This document shows, piece after piece, positions 57,739 to 64,000 of a stretch of 64,000 nt of DNA (positions are counted from its first letter, which is position 1; each line of letters opens with the position of its first letter). Source of the DNA: Locusta migratoria (lineage: Eukaryota > Arthropoda > Insecta > Orthoptera > Acrididae); assembly GCA_026315105.1 (NCBI GenBank), contig CM048744.1, positions 837,010,094 through 837,074,093 on the forward strand, read 5' to 3'. Under the pieces are notes generated by a model. That model ran no database searches. It saw nothing but the letters and a program-made list of their open reading frames with translations, and had not been told where the DNA came from. A program made the translations under genes and the position numbers.

Positions 57739-59552
57739 GTCCTTAGTTTAGTTTACCTTAGTTTAAGTAGTTTGTTCAAAAAAATGTTCAAATGTTTGTA
57801 CGGCTTATGGGACTTAACTACGGGGTCATCAGTCCCTAAACTTACAAACTACTTATGAACTACTTACGAACTAGGACGGCACAAATATCCATGCCCGAGG
57901 GGGGATTCGAACCCCCGACCGTAGTGGCAAGTAGTTTGTAAGCTACGGACTGATGACTACGCAGTTTGGTCCGATAGAATTACAAACATTTGATTCTTTT
58001 GGCAGTACCTCGCCTCCTACTTTCCAAACTTCACAGAAGTTGTACTGTGAACCTTGGAAGTTCACGATGCCACGGACACAGTGAGGAACCCACGTACATA
58101 TCTACCCGGCATGCTTCCTGGCAGACCAAAAGTCTTAAATTACCCACACGCTACTGATCTAGCGCCTCTGTCCGCTTTAGTTTTTACTAGCGGTGTTTCC
58201 CCGATTCCCTAATAGAGCGTGGAGAATATTTCTACTTAAGGAATCATTGGACTTTCATGGTCTCGATTATATACAGCGTGTTACAAAAAGATACGGCAAA
58301 ACTTTCAGCAAACATTCCTCACACACAAAGAAAGAAAATATGTTATGTGGACATGTGTCCGAAAACGCGTCATTTCCATGTTAGAGCTCATTTCAGTATT
58401 TCTCTTCAAATCACATTAATCATGGAATGGAAACACACAGCAACAGAAATTACCAGCGTGACTTCAAACACTTTGTTACAGGAAATGTTCAAAATGTCCT
58501 CCGTTAACGAGGATACATGAATCCACCCTCCGTCGAATGGAATCCCTGATGCACTGATGCAGCCCTGGAGAATTGAGTATTGTATCACAGCCGTCCACAA
58601 TACGAGCACGAAGAGTCTCTACATTTGGTACCGGGTTTGCGTAGACAAGAGCTTTCAAATGCCCCCACAAATGAAAGTCAAGAGGGTTGAGGTCAGGAGA
58701 GCTTGGAGGCCATGGAATTGGTCTCCGCCTCTACCAATACATCGGTCACCGAATCTGTTGTTGAGAAGCGTACGAACACGTCGACTGAAATGTGCATGAA
58801 CCACATGCTGTGTCGTACTTGTAAAGGCACATGTTCTAGCAGCACAGTAGAGTATCCCGTATGAAATCATAACGTGCCCCAGTGAGCGTATGTGGAAGAA
58901 CATGAGGGCCCAATCAAGACGTCACCAACAATTCCTGCCCAAACGTTCACAGAAAATTTGTATTGATGACGTGAATCGAGGAAGTACAGTACATACTAAC
59001 GAAACAATTGGGTATTTTGACACTTGTCTGCACGAATTATTTTCAATTTATATTTAAAGAGAAATACTAAAATGAGCTCTAACATAGAAATTAAGCGTTT
59101 CCGGACACATCTCCAGATAACATATTTTCTTTCTTTGTATGTGAGGAATGTTTCCTGAACGTTTGGCCGTACCTTTTTGTAACTCCCTGTATATATGGTG
59201 TATATAATATATTTGTTGCAATTATATGCCTAAAGGTGGTTAGTAAATCATAATTGTTAGTACGGCAGAATGTTTATCCAATCGCACGTTAGGTGCGTCC
59301 ACGTACTTGTGAACCGATCATGGGCTGGCCGACTTTGTGTCGGTGCGTGTAGGCGCGCTGGTAGGGGTCGACGCTGAAGAACTGCGCCTGGCAGAGCACC
59401 TGGCCCTCCTGCAGGGGCGGCAGCGGCTCCTCCTCCAGCCGGAAGTCATCCTCCCTGGGCTCGCCCTGGAAGTGCCTCGCGATCACGATCTTCCTCGCCG
59501 TGCCGGCCGGCGCGCTGCTCAGCCGCCTCACCGCCGTCCGCACTCCCTGCAT
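39076..59552 (-). CDS. PTGR1-like: Prostaglandin reductase 1-like NADPH-dependent enone reductase, 3 coding exons
   Basis: Joining 59552-59307, 43569-43225 and 39528-39076 on the minus strand gives an uninterrupted 347-residue protein ending in TGA. The family (zinc-free MDR oxidoreductases: PTGR1/leukotriene B4 12-hydroxydehydrogenase/2-alkenal reductase) reduces the C=C bond of alpha,beta-unsaturated aldehydes and ketones with NADPH, detoxifying lipid-peroxidation products and, in vertebrates, inactivating eicosanoids. Visible family marks are FFSVDPYQR (about 58-66), GTLGMPGNTAYFGLLEIC (about 139-156), the nucleotide-binding SGAAGAVGSIVGQ (167-179), GSDAK (193-197), FNYKT (211-215), FDNVGG (234-239), a GSISSYN segment, and GFENMPKAFIGMLKGENLGK near the C-terminus. 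Length fits the family (about 330) plus about 18 extra N-terminal residues. Both introns are GT-AG and phase 0. It appears intact and is the one live gene I can support here. Confidence 0.93.
40400..41260 (-). pseudogene. Relic of a multi-copy transposon-type protein, family not named
   Basis: Minus-strand pieces read KVPQNRKCELCNIHASFSGE and KEILADKYTSHIANKAAREL (about 41250-41118), ACFDLQKVLSTHQSGVCLLY (about 41080-41010), FTLYNVGNKEEH, and farther on GTGQSKMKRITAC with QSVYDPDQRVTS (about 40745-40660). I recognise this order from repeated uncharacterised insect proteins that appear transposon-borne, but I cannot name the family. Stops and shifts throughout. Confidence 0.45.
41461..42845 (-). 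mobile_element. Tc1-like transposon, ~1.39 kb, inactive (copy in reductase intron 2)
   Basis: The ends CACTACTGGCCATTAAAACT and CAATTTTAATGGCC... are inverted, flanked by TA (41459-41460, 42846-42847). Minus-strand transposase pieces: LDVASQTGAPAMVYTTRNLG, VIFSNESRFCLQ (first catalytic Asp now Asn), MVWGAIGYTSRSPLVRIDGT, FQQDNARLYVAG (second Asp) and SPDLSPIENVWSMVAEQLA (Glu). Frameshifts split it. Sister copy at 61401-62708. Confidence 0.93.
43225..43569 (-). CDS. PTGR1-like: Exon 2 of the PTGR1-like reductase (residues 83-197)
   Basis: The acceptor CTAAACAG|GTGGCG and donor GCCAAG|GTACAC bound 345 nt (115 codons), phase 0 on both sides. It encodes VARIVESRAPDF (completing the SQ|VARIVES junction with exon 1), the conserved LALGTLGMPGNTAYFGLLEI and the glycine-rich NADP(H)-binding turn SGAAGAVGSIVGQ. 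It ends with GSDAK; the Lys equivalent to the cofactor-phosphate-binding Lys of the family is the last codon. GC content is very high, with the minus-strand third positions almost all G or C. A GGT-rich repeat begins about 80 bp upstream in the intron. Confidence 0.92.
43653..44280 (+). repeat. Irregular (GGT)n-rich simple-sequence tract in intron 1
   Basis: About 630 bp are dominated by GGT/GAT/GTG triplets on the plus strand (CCA-rich in the transcript), with internal near-copies such as 'GGTGCCAATATTGAT' at about 43671 and 43750. It starts about 80 bp from the exon 2 acceptor. Long open frames here are only a by-product of the triplet repeat. Confidence 0.85.
44290..45775. other. No feature firmly recognised
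   Basis: Minus-strand stretches at about 45700-45330 (NDNCQTIAKSRMDHPVAQHD, YNTFYHPTIILIS) look like old retroelement coding sequence, but I cannot assign a family. The rest is unremarkable. Confidence 0.35.
45781..46969 (+). repeat. Dispersed ~1.2-kb RTE-like repeat, copy 2
   Basis: Same start (TACTAGCTGAAAACCCGGCG) and same 3' end (ACACCGAACAGACATTCACA, then TATAGATATAGAT) as 3581-4820. The shared minus-strand frame is 46516-46319. The AC run of copy 1 (five units) is about 27 units here. Confidence 0.75.
46632..46685 (+). repeat. (AC)n microsatellite inside the RTE-like repeat
   Basis: Pure AC run at the position of a short AC run in copy 1 (about 4366-4377). Confidence 0.95.
47284..47680. 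repeat. Repeat D pair, head to head
   Basis: The antisense tRNA-like part (GGAATTCGAAATC..., GAGCTACCCGTGCACGCC) at 47284-47410 and a sense part at 47545-47665 (GGTTTCGAATCCCGG, TTAATCTGC) face each other across the body 'CCGGAAGAAAGGATATTGTG'. Confidence 0.7.
47876..48610. repeat. Three repeat D units: inverted pair plus direct copy
   Basis: The antisense unit 47876-48125 (GGGACTCGAACCTGGGACCT; CACTGAGCTATCCAGACACG) faces a sense unit 48130-48330 (CGGGATAGCTCAGAGGTAGA; GGTTCGAGTCCCGG), followed by another sense unit to 48610 (CGGGATAGCTCAATGGTACA). All share 'TTTAATCTGCCA' ends. Internal RNA polymerase III-type boxes are clear; a tRNA-derived SINE is likely. Confidence 0.82.
48703..48788. 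repeat. 86-bp near-perfect palindrome of a tRNA-SINE end
   Basis: GCACTGAATTAAAATT...CCGCGGCCGGGAT and its inverse TTCCGGCCGCGG...AATTTTAATTCAGTGC surround a short TTCGAA-type centre. Confidence 0.85.
48905..49015 (-). mobile_element. tRNA-like SINE head (family E)
   Basis: The minus strand reads GCCTGTATAGCTCAACTGGT (box A) through AGGGTTCGAATCCTGGCC (box B). The 3' end cannot pair with the 5' GCCTGTA, so it is not an intact tRNA. Confidence 0.7.
49050..49980 (-). mobile_element. Mariner-like element, internally rearranged, copy 1
   Basis: The terminal repeat CAGGGTGTTACAAAAAGGTA... runs on for about 120 bp at the left and is mirrored at 49860-49980. Minus-strand transposase: LVFTDEASLQRDQIVNFHNQ (first Asp), NLWAGTVGNVLTGPHVLPPT, WFMHDGAPAHFSRRVRTLL (second Asp); then, after a frameshift, only fragments of the C-terminus. 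The third Asp region is not intact. TA precedes the left end; the right TA is mutated. Confidence 0.9.
49985..51005. other. No recognised feature
   Basis: Intron 1 DNA without recognisable domain or repeat. Confidence 0.45.
51009..52259. mobile_element. 1.25-kb PIF/Harbinger-like MITE with TTA duplication
   Basis: The ends AGGGTATATTACACGGGGCG... and their inverse match over about 42 bp (including GGTCGCTAGTCGCTGG). TTA flanks at 51006-51008 and 52260-52262. Subterminal copies of the GCGACCA.../GCGTCTAAAGT motif recur at 52060-52160. No transposase. An inverted pair (51236-51706) sits inside. Confidence 0.85.
51236..51706. repeat. Inverted repeat pair with hammerhead-like cores inside the MITE
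   Basis: Arms 51236-51425 and 51536-51706 are reverse complements. Each has ACTTGAAAATGGTCATC, then a GAC stem, then (G/T)AAACCGGTCGTC (51315-51352 minus; 51611-51646 plus). Confidence 0.7.
52740..53935 (+). mobile_element. LINE (CR1/jockey-like), 3' half, degenerate
   Basis: Readings: GSILGPLLFLIYINDLPFYI, LFADDSYH (catalytic box, about 52980-52995), WFSTNGLSLNFDKTQYIQFH, YSKYLGVYIDEGLNWKKYIE, then the frame 53511-53795 with VHSYSTRRKGDINCSRLNLN and SFYTVEEFLD. It ends in TTAATCTAATCTAA. Many stops. Distinct family from 21080-23328. Confidence 0.87.
54450..54510 (+). repeat. (TC)n(AC)n compound microsatellite
   Basis: TC run to about 54491 followed directly by an AC run. Confidence 0.95.
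54759..54774 (+). repeat. Poly-G tract
   Basis: Sixteen G in unannotated intron DNA. Confidence 0.95.
54851..55052 (-). mobile_element. SINE family A copy with 12-bp duplication
   Basis: Antisense full-length copy; CCAGATCTTTAG at 54839-54850 and 55053-55064. Confidence 0.93.
55065..56840. other. No recognised feature (1.8 kb)
   Basis: Intron 1 DNA. Open frames at 55455-55808 and 55756-56088 show no domain. Confidence 0.45.
56842..57080 (-). repeat. Degenerate repeat D copy
   Basis: TTCCTGGCAGATAAAAATTG and CCTGGGAACTTTGCCTTTC, then about 65 bp of unrelated sequence, then 'CAGCTGAGCTATCCCGGCAC'. Confidence 0.65.
57271..57514 (+). mobile_element. SINE family B copy preceded by a 33-bp A run
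   Basis: ACCGAGCGAGGTGGCGCTGT, box B GGTTCAAATCC and the body through GACGTTAAACCCTAAG. TCCAAATCT at 57229-57237 and 57515-57523 encloses both the A run (57238-57271) and the SINE. Confidence 0.88.
57648..57990 (+). mobile_element. SINE family C copy with expanded TG run, split by a SINE A
   Basis: 5'-truncated head with box B GTTCGAGTCC, a TG run at 57687-57736, tail to AAGTAGTTTG; it resumes at 57929 and ends ACAAACATTTGA. Confidence 0.87.
57775..57928 (-). mobile_element. 5'-truncated SINE family A nested in SINE C
   Basis: Antisense tail through box B and then a stop at GTAGTGGC. AAGTAGTTTG at 57765-57774 and 57929-57938 is the duplication, though the string is also part of the SINE sequence itself. 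Confidence 0.85.
58274..59189 (-). mobile_element. Mariner-like element, internally rearranged, copy 2
   Basis: Same family as 49050-49980, flanked by TA at 58272-58273 and 59190-59191. The C-terminal frame 58670-58476 (MWGHLKALVYANPVPNVETL) is readable; the region with the first Asp is replaced or lost near 58970-59060. Both copies retain the ~120-bp terminal repeats. Confidence 0.9.
59307..59552 (-). CDS. PTGR1-like: Exon 1 of the PTGR1-like reductase (residues 1-82)
   Basis: This exon starts at ATG (59552, GCC before the ATG, so G at -3) and ends at TCACAA|GTACGT, a canonical donor. It encodes the N-terminal catalytic fold with EEEPLPPLQEGQVLCQAQ and FFSVDPYQR. The first ~20 residues (MQGVRTAVRRLSSAPAGTAR) hold four Arg and no acidic residue. 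Cytosolic PTGR1 proteins start close to the following KIVIARHF segment, so this is an extension, plausibly a mitochondrial presequence. The exon is far richer in GC than its flanks. No in-frame ATG lies upstream before a stop. Confidence 0.9.
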
Positions 59553-59760
59553 GGCAGACTCGCACTGGCGTGTCGTGCGTCACGCGTGGCCAGGCGGCGC
59601 TGCGGTCGGCGAGCGGCAGCTGTCTGGCAGGCATCTCTGCGAGGCGCGATCTTTGGACCTGGGCGGCGGTTACTGTACTCTGTACTGAGTACTCTGTACC
59701 GACAAGGCCGCGCAGCTATAAGTGATTCGCTGTAAACAGTGGGCAATAGTGTGTTTTCCT
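59553..59760 (-). promoter_or_regulatory. GC-rich 5' leader/promoter region of the reductase, with an out-of-frame upstream ATG
   Basis: The ~200 bp before the start codon are GC/CpG-rich and unlike the AT-rich DNA beyond 59760, as expected for a leader or CpG-rich promoter. An ATG at 59634 opens a 62-codon frame ending at 59446, out of frame with and overlapping the reductase start at 59552. It could act as an inhibitory uORF if transcription starts upstream of it. I cannot place the transcription start; no convincing TATA box is seen. Confidence 0.35.
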
Positions 59761-61400
59761 GTTTTCAAAATATGTTCCAAATTGTTGGTATTCTGAATGA
59801 TTATAACATTCAGATAGCATTTTCGCTCATAATTCTTACAAAACATCTGTAATTTTTACTTAATTAAAGCTTAAAAAAGTCGTTAAATTGTACGATTGAA
59901 CAACGTGATCGAAAACGCTCTGTTATTGGCTGAAGTACTGGTGACGTCACAGATCACTAGGACGCGGCAACTAGGACACGGAGCTGTATTATTGTTAGCG
60001 TTAATTTTCCAGCACTAAGTTTAGTTTTTTCGTGATGGAAACGCGTTTACAGCTTTTATGCCAGAATGGAAAAGAATAGTGTGATAGCTGACAGCGGAAA
60101 TCTCCTTAAAGTTCATGTATTTATGGTATCTTCATACTTAAAAAAATATCCAAATTTTTACCTGTCAGAAATAAGACACATGAAAACTGCATTGTAAATA
60201 ACGCATACCAACATTTTAAAGTTAACTATTGCTAGAGATGTTTTATGCCATTGGATAAAAGTACTGTCAGCAGACGTACTCTGAAGTCACCGTATTTTGC
60301 AGTAAAGGGCAAAATTTTACCTTCTATCTAGGTGGTCTCGAGAGAGTATGTTGGCAACAACAATAACAGGATAGAAAATCTTTGCCAAGATCTTCGGGCC
60401 ACATAGAATGACTCGATTAGTGTATCCTACAGATCATGAAGTAAATAATTAATGCTGTTCCTGTTCTATGATTGACAGGTTCATGTACGTACCCTTGTCC
60501 TGACAGTAAATTCATTTGCCCTCGTAAAGCCAAGGTTTCAGGACAAAGCATTTGCGTTGCCACGCGATTGGTTAATGGTGACGTCACATGATTCTCGCTG
60601 TTCAGCATATGATGCCAACATTATCCCAGGAGGCCGCCGGGATAGTGGGTAAAATTTAACTTAGCACAGCACACAGTGAAGGGAGTAATTTCAGTGTTAA
60701 CTACTTCAATACTGGTAAAGAGGTGTAGCAACAAAACATGTAAAATACAGCAAAAAGCATTGTATATATTTATACAACGTTTTTTGCTTCAATAAACGAA
60801 TTTTTGGTAACACTTTCAATCGTATTTATACTTGCATATTACGAAAGTTTAAAGGCTAAATGAATCGGCGCATTAAAGACATCTCCCATATACGTATTTT
60901 ACGATAGGGTATGTTGTAGTAAAGTTAGAAGGGCGTTGTCGATGTATAAAACAATTACTCATTATAGACATGGTTCTTTGAATAAGATTTACTGGCGATA
61001 TAAGTGCACTTACTGGAGATAAATAATCACTGCTGTTCTTTATAGTGGGCTAAAACAACATTCATGTTGTACTTTCACCAAATATATTAGGAAACGGCTT
61101 TAATTACACATCGTAGGCGTGTAACATTAGAAAGTATTTTACTTCGCAAATGTAAACATTAGCTCATTAACCTGCACATAATACTACTTTACATCTTTGC
61201 AGTAAAAGAGAATAATACTTTTAACAGTGAACTAATGGAATAATACTATATGTTTACTTACATTAAAATGTTCCTCACAGAAATAAACACATGAAGTGGC
61301 CGCTATTTCATTTGGACCTCTTCAAGCGAGTGTAAATCAAATTTTGCGTATCCTCTCATTTTTTTGGAACTTGCGAAAACGATTTTCTGGTGTCTTTATA
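59760..61400. other. No recognised feature (upstream of the reductase)
   Basis: AT-rich with TGACGTCAC-type strings at about 59941 and 60580. No gene or repeat family supported. Confidence 0.45.
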
Positions 61401-62708
61401 CACTCCTGGCCATTAAAATTGCTACGTCAAGAAGAAATTTAACTGACAGGAAGAAGATGTGATATGCATTCACACAAGGTTGGCGCCGGTGGCGACACCT
61501 ACAACGTGCTGACATGAGAAAAGTTTCCAACCGATTTCTCATACACAAGCAGCAGTTGACTGGCGTTGCCTAGGGAAACGTTGTTGTAATGCCTCGTAAT
61601 GCCTTTGATAAAGGTCGGAATGTAGCCTATCGCGATTGCGGTTTATCGTATCGCGACATTGCTGCTCGCGTTGGTCGCGATCCAATGGCTGTTAGCAGAA
61701 TATGGAATCGGTGGGTTCAGGAGGGCAATACGAAACGCCATGCTGGATCCCAACGGCGTCGTATCACTAGCAGTCGAGATGACAGGCATCTTATCCCCAT
61801 GGCTGTAACGGATCGAGCCCTGAGTCAACAGATGGGGACGTTTGGAAGGCAACAACCATCTGCACGAACATTTCGACGACGTTTGCAGCAGCATGGACTA
61901 TCAGCTCGGAGACCATGGATGCGGTTACCCTTGACGCTGCATCTCAGACAGGAGCCCCAGCGATGGTGTACGCAACGACGAACCTGGGTGCACGGATGGC
62001 AAAACGTCATGTTTTTTCGGAAGAATCCACGTTCTGTTTACAGCATCATGATGGTCGCATCAGTGTTTGGCAACATCGCGGTGAACGCTCATTGGAAGCG
62101 TGTAGTCATCGCCACACTGGCTTATCACCCGGCGCAATGGTATGGGGTGCCATTGGTTCCACGTCTCGGTCACCTCTTGTTCTCATCGACCGCACTTTGA
62201 ACAGTGGCCATTACATTTCAGATGTGTTACGACCCGTGGCTGTACCCTTCATTCGATTCCTGCGAAACCCTACATTTCAGCAGGATAATGCACGACCGAA
62301 TGTTGCAGGTATTGTACGGGCCTTTCTGGATAATGTTCGTCTGCTGCCCTGGCCAGCACATTCTCCAGATCTCTCACTAATTGAAGACGTCTGGTAAATA
62401 GTGGCCGAGCAACTGGCTTGTCACATACGCCAGTCACTACTCTTGTTGAACTGTGGTATCGTGTGAAGCTGCATGGTCATCTGTACCTGTACACGCCATC
62501 CAAGCTCTGTTTGACTCAATGCCCAGGCGGATCAAGGCCGTTACTACGGCCAGATGTGGTTGTTCTGGGTACTAATTTCTCAAGATCTATGCACCCAAAT
62601 TGCATGAAAATGTAATTACATGTCAGTTGTAGTATAATATATTTGTCCAATGCATACCCATTTATCATGTGCATTTCTTCTTGGTATATCAATTTTAATG
62701 GCCAGTTG
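61401..62708 (+). mobile_element. Tc1-like transposon, 1.31 kb, inactive (copy upstream of the reductase)
   Basis: Inverted ends CACTCCTGGCCATTAAAATT and ATTTTAATGGCCAGTTG, TA on both sides (61399-61400, 62709-62710). The frame from 61589 encodes the paired-like HTH (AYRDCGLSYRDIAARVGRDP, SRIWNRWVQEGNT). After a frameshift near 61915 the second frame has VFSEESTFCLQ (first Asp now Glu), FQQDNARPNVAGIVRAFLDN (second Asp) and SPDLSLIEDVW (Glu), then a stop. Confidence 0.95.
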
Positions 62709-62710
62709 TA

Positions 62711-62940
62711 TAACAATTTAAAACGTTTTTCGGAAGACAGTCAAGGACCCTACTCAAAAGCAACGGCTTAATTTCGGTGGAAACGCACCGGAGCAGGAAT
62801 CCACCACCTCCAAGGAAATTTTTACAGTACAAATCACTGACTAACAAAGTGCTAGCATGTGGAATATGGACCCAGGACTGGCCCTTGCTTCTGCGGGGCA
62901 CTGTGCAATACTTTGCGTGGGGCTCTCCTTACCTCCTCTC
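62711..62940 (+). repeat. Duplicated unit, copy 1
   Basis: ACAATTTAAAACGTTTTTCG through CTTCTGCGGGGCACTGTGCA matches 63568-63777 in direct orientation with about 85-90% visible agreement. Each copy follows a Tc1 3' end. Confidence 0.8.
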
Positions 62941-63350
62941 CTGTACGGGCCTTTCTGGATACGGAAAATGTTCGACTGCTGCCCTGGCCAGCACATTCTC
63001 CAGATCTCTCACCAACTGAAAACGTCTGGTCACTGGTGGCCGAGCAACTGGCTCGTCTAAATACGCCAGTCACTACTCATGATGAACTGTGGTATCGCAA
63101 TGATGCTGCTTGGGCATTTGTACCTGTACCCGACTTCCGACCTCTTGTTTGACTCAATGCCCAGGCGTATCAAGGCCGTTATTACGGCCAGAGGTGGTTG
63201 TTCTGGGTACTGATTTCTCAGGATCTATGCACCCAAATTGCGTGAAAATGTAATCACATGTCATTTTTAGTATAATACATTTGTCCAATGAATACCTGTT
63301 TATCATCTGCATTTCTTCTTGGTGTAGCAATTTTAATGGCCAATAGTGTA
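62941..63350 (+). mobile_element. 5'-truncated Tc1 copy
   Basis: Only the 3' third is present: CGGGCCTTTCTGGATACGG..., LLPWPAHSPDLSPTENVWSL, and the 3' terminal repeat GTAGCAATTTTAATGGCCAA followed by TA (63351-63352). Same family as 61401-62708. Confidence 0.9.
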
Positions 63351-63567
63351 GATGTATTGTTATAGTGCGGAACTACGCAATATTTGTAGGTAATTTTGTG
63401 AACTTGATTGCCCAGACAATATAACCGTGAATATCTCACGAGAGTAGCAGCAGCATCGTGGTTTCTGACGTCACAGGCATCACGTGACTCAAATGCAGCG
63501 TTTTTTCCCCTTTAAGTACCGAAATTCACGAGTTAGAAAAGCATGTTCGAAGCATAATATGACATTA

Positions 63568-63777
63568 TTAACAAATTAAAACGTTTTCCAGAAAACAGTC
63601 AAATATCCTGCAGCCACTTAATTTCGGTGGGAACGCACCGGAACAGGGTTCCACCACCTCCCAGGAAGTTTTTACAGTATACATCACTGACGAACAAAGT
63701 GCGAGCATGTGGTATATGAGACCCAGGACCGGTCCTTGCTTCTGCAGGGTACTGTGCAATAGTTTGCGTGGGGTCTC
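63568..63777 (+). repeat. Duplicated unit, copy 2
   Basis: Direct repeat of 62711-62940, cut by a SINE at 63778 and continuing after 63988 to the window end. Confidence 0.8.
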
Positions 63778-63974
63778 AAAAAAAAATGTTTGTATAGTCT
63801 ATGGGACTTAACTACGGGGTCATCCGTCCCTAAACTTACAAACTACTTATGAACTACTTACGAACTAGGACGGCACAAATATCCATGCCCGAGGGGGGAT
63901 TCGAACCCCCGACCGTAGTGGCCGTGCTGACCGTGACTGGAGCGCCTCAGTCCCCGCGGCCACCGCGGCCGGCG
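63778..63974 (-). mobile_element. SINE family A copy with 13-bp duplication
   Basis: Antisense full-length copy; TGCGTGGGGTCTC at 63765-63777 and 63975-63987. Confidence 0.93.
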
Positions 63975-64000
63975 TGCGTGGGGTCTCCAGCGTCCTCACC

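Overview
The window looks like a piece of a large, repeat-swamped insect genome, most likely a grasshopper or locust (Orthoptera, Schistocerca-like). This rests on one animal-type gene with two GT-AG introns (about 15.7 kb and 3.7 kb), several families of tRNA-derived SINEs of the kind I associate with acridid genomes, and many decayed LINEs and Tc1/mariner copies. There is no operon structure and no prokaryotic gene. The species call is an inference.

The only gene I can reconstruct completely is on the minus strand: a prostaglandin reductase 1-like (zinc-independent, MDR-superfamily) NADPH-dependent 2-alkenal/enone reductase. Its coding exons lie at 59552-59307, 43569-43225 and 39528-39076, all joined in phase 0, giving 347 residues. 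The N-terminus carries an extra Arg-rich, acid-free stretch that looks like a mitochondrial presequence. Exons 1 and 2 are very GC-rich islands in AT-rich surroundings.

Everything else recognisable is mobile DNA, mostly broken and often nested. Positions 1-13 kb: fragments of one LINE family, SINEs, TAA-flanked and foldback MITEs, and a ribozyme-like foldback split by a SINE. 13-16 kb: a diverged tandem repeat ending in a Helitron-like CTAGT, then a Tc1-like transposase split by a SINE. 18-25 kb: one arm of a widely separated inverted repeat, a Gypsy integrase fragment, a Tc1 relic with a TIR element inside it, a nearly complete CR1/jockey-type reverse transcriptase, and a second LINE with a 370-bp insertion. 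26-30 kb: a THAP-domain exon remnant, a mariner internally deleted to 693 bp, and a 1.76-kb mariner with ~115-bp TIRs split by a SINE. 31.5-34.6 kb: a palindromic SINE-like repeat split by a 2.5-kb PIF/Harbinger-like element with a MADF-domain relic. 36-38 kb: two LINE 3' ends. 39-59.5 kb: the reductase gene, whose introns hold a Tc1 copy, a (GGT)-rich tract, a 1.2-kb RTE-like repeat, palindromic SINEs, two internally deleted mariners, a 1.25-kb TTA-flanked MITE and a LINE. 61-64 kb: another Tc1 copy, its truncated relative, and a duplicated ~220-bp unit.

No element shows an intact transposase or a full-length LINE open reading frame. The strongest candidates for something under-described are: (1) the mitochondrial-looking start of the reductase; (2) foldback and solo repeats that share a CTGANGA...GAAA core resembling the hammerhead ribozymes of Penelope-like elements; (3) the palindromic tRNA-like repeat hosting a MADF-bearing Harbinger-like element; and (4) SINEs and other repeats whose short internal GT/AC runs have grown into long microsatellites.
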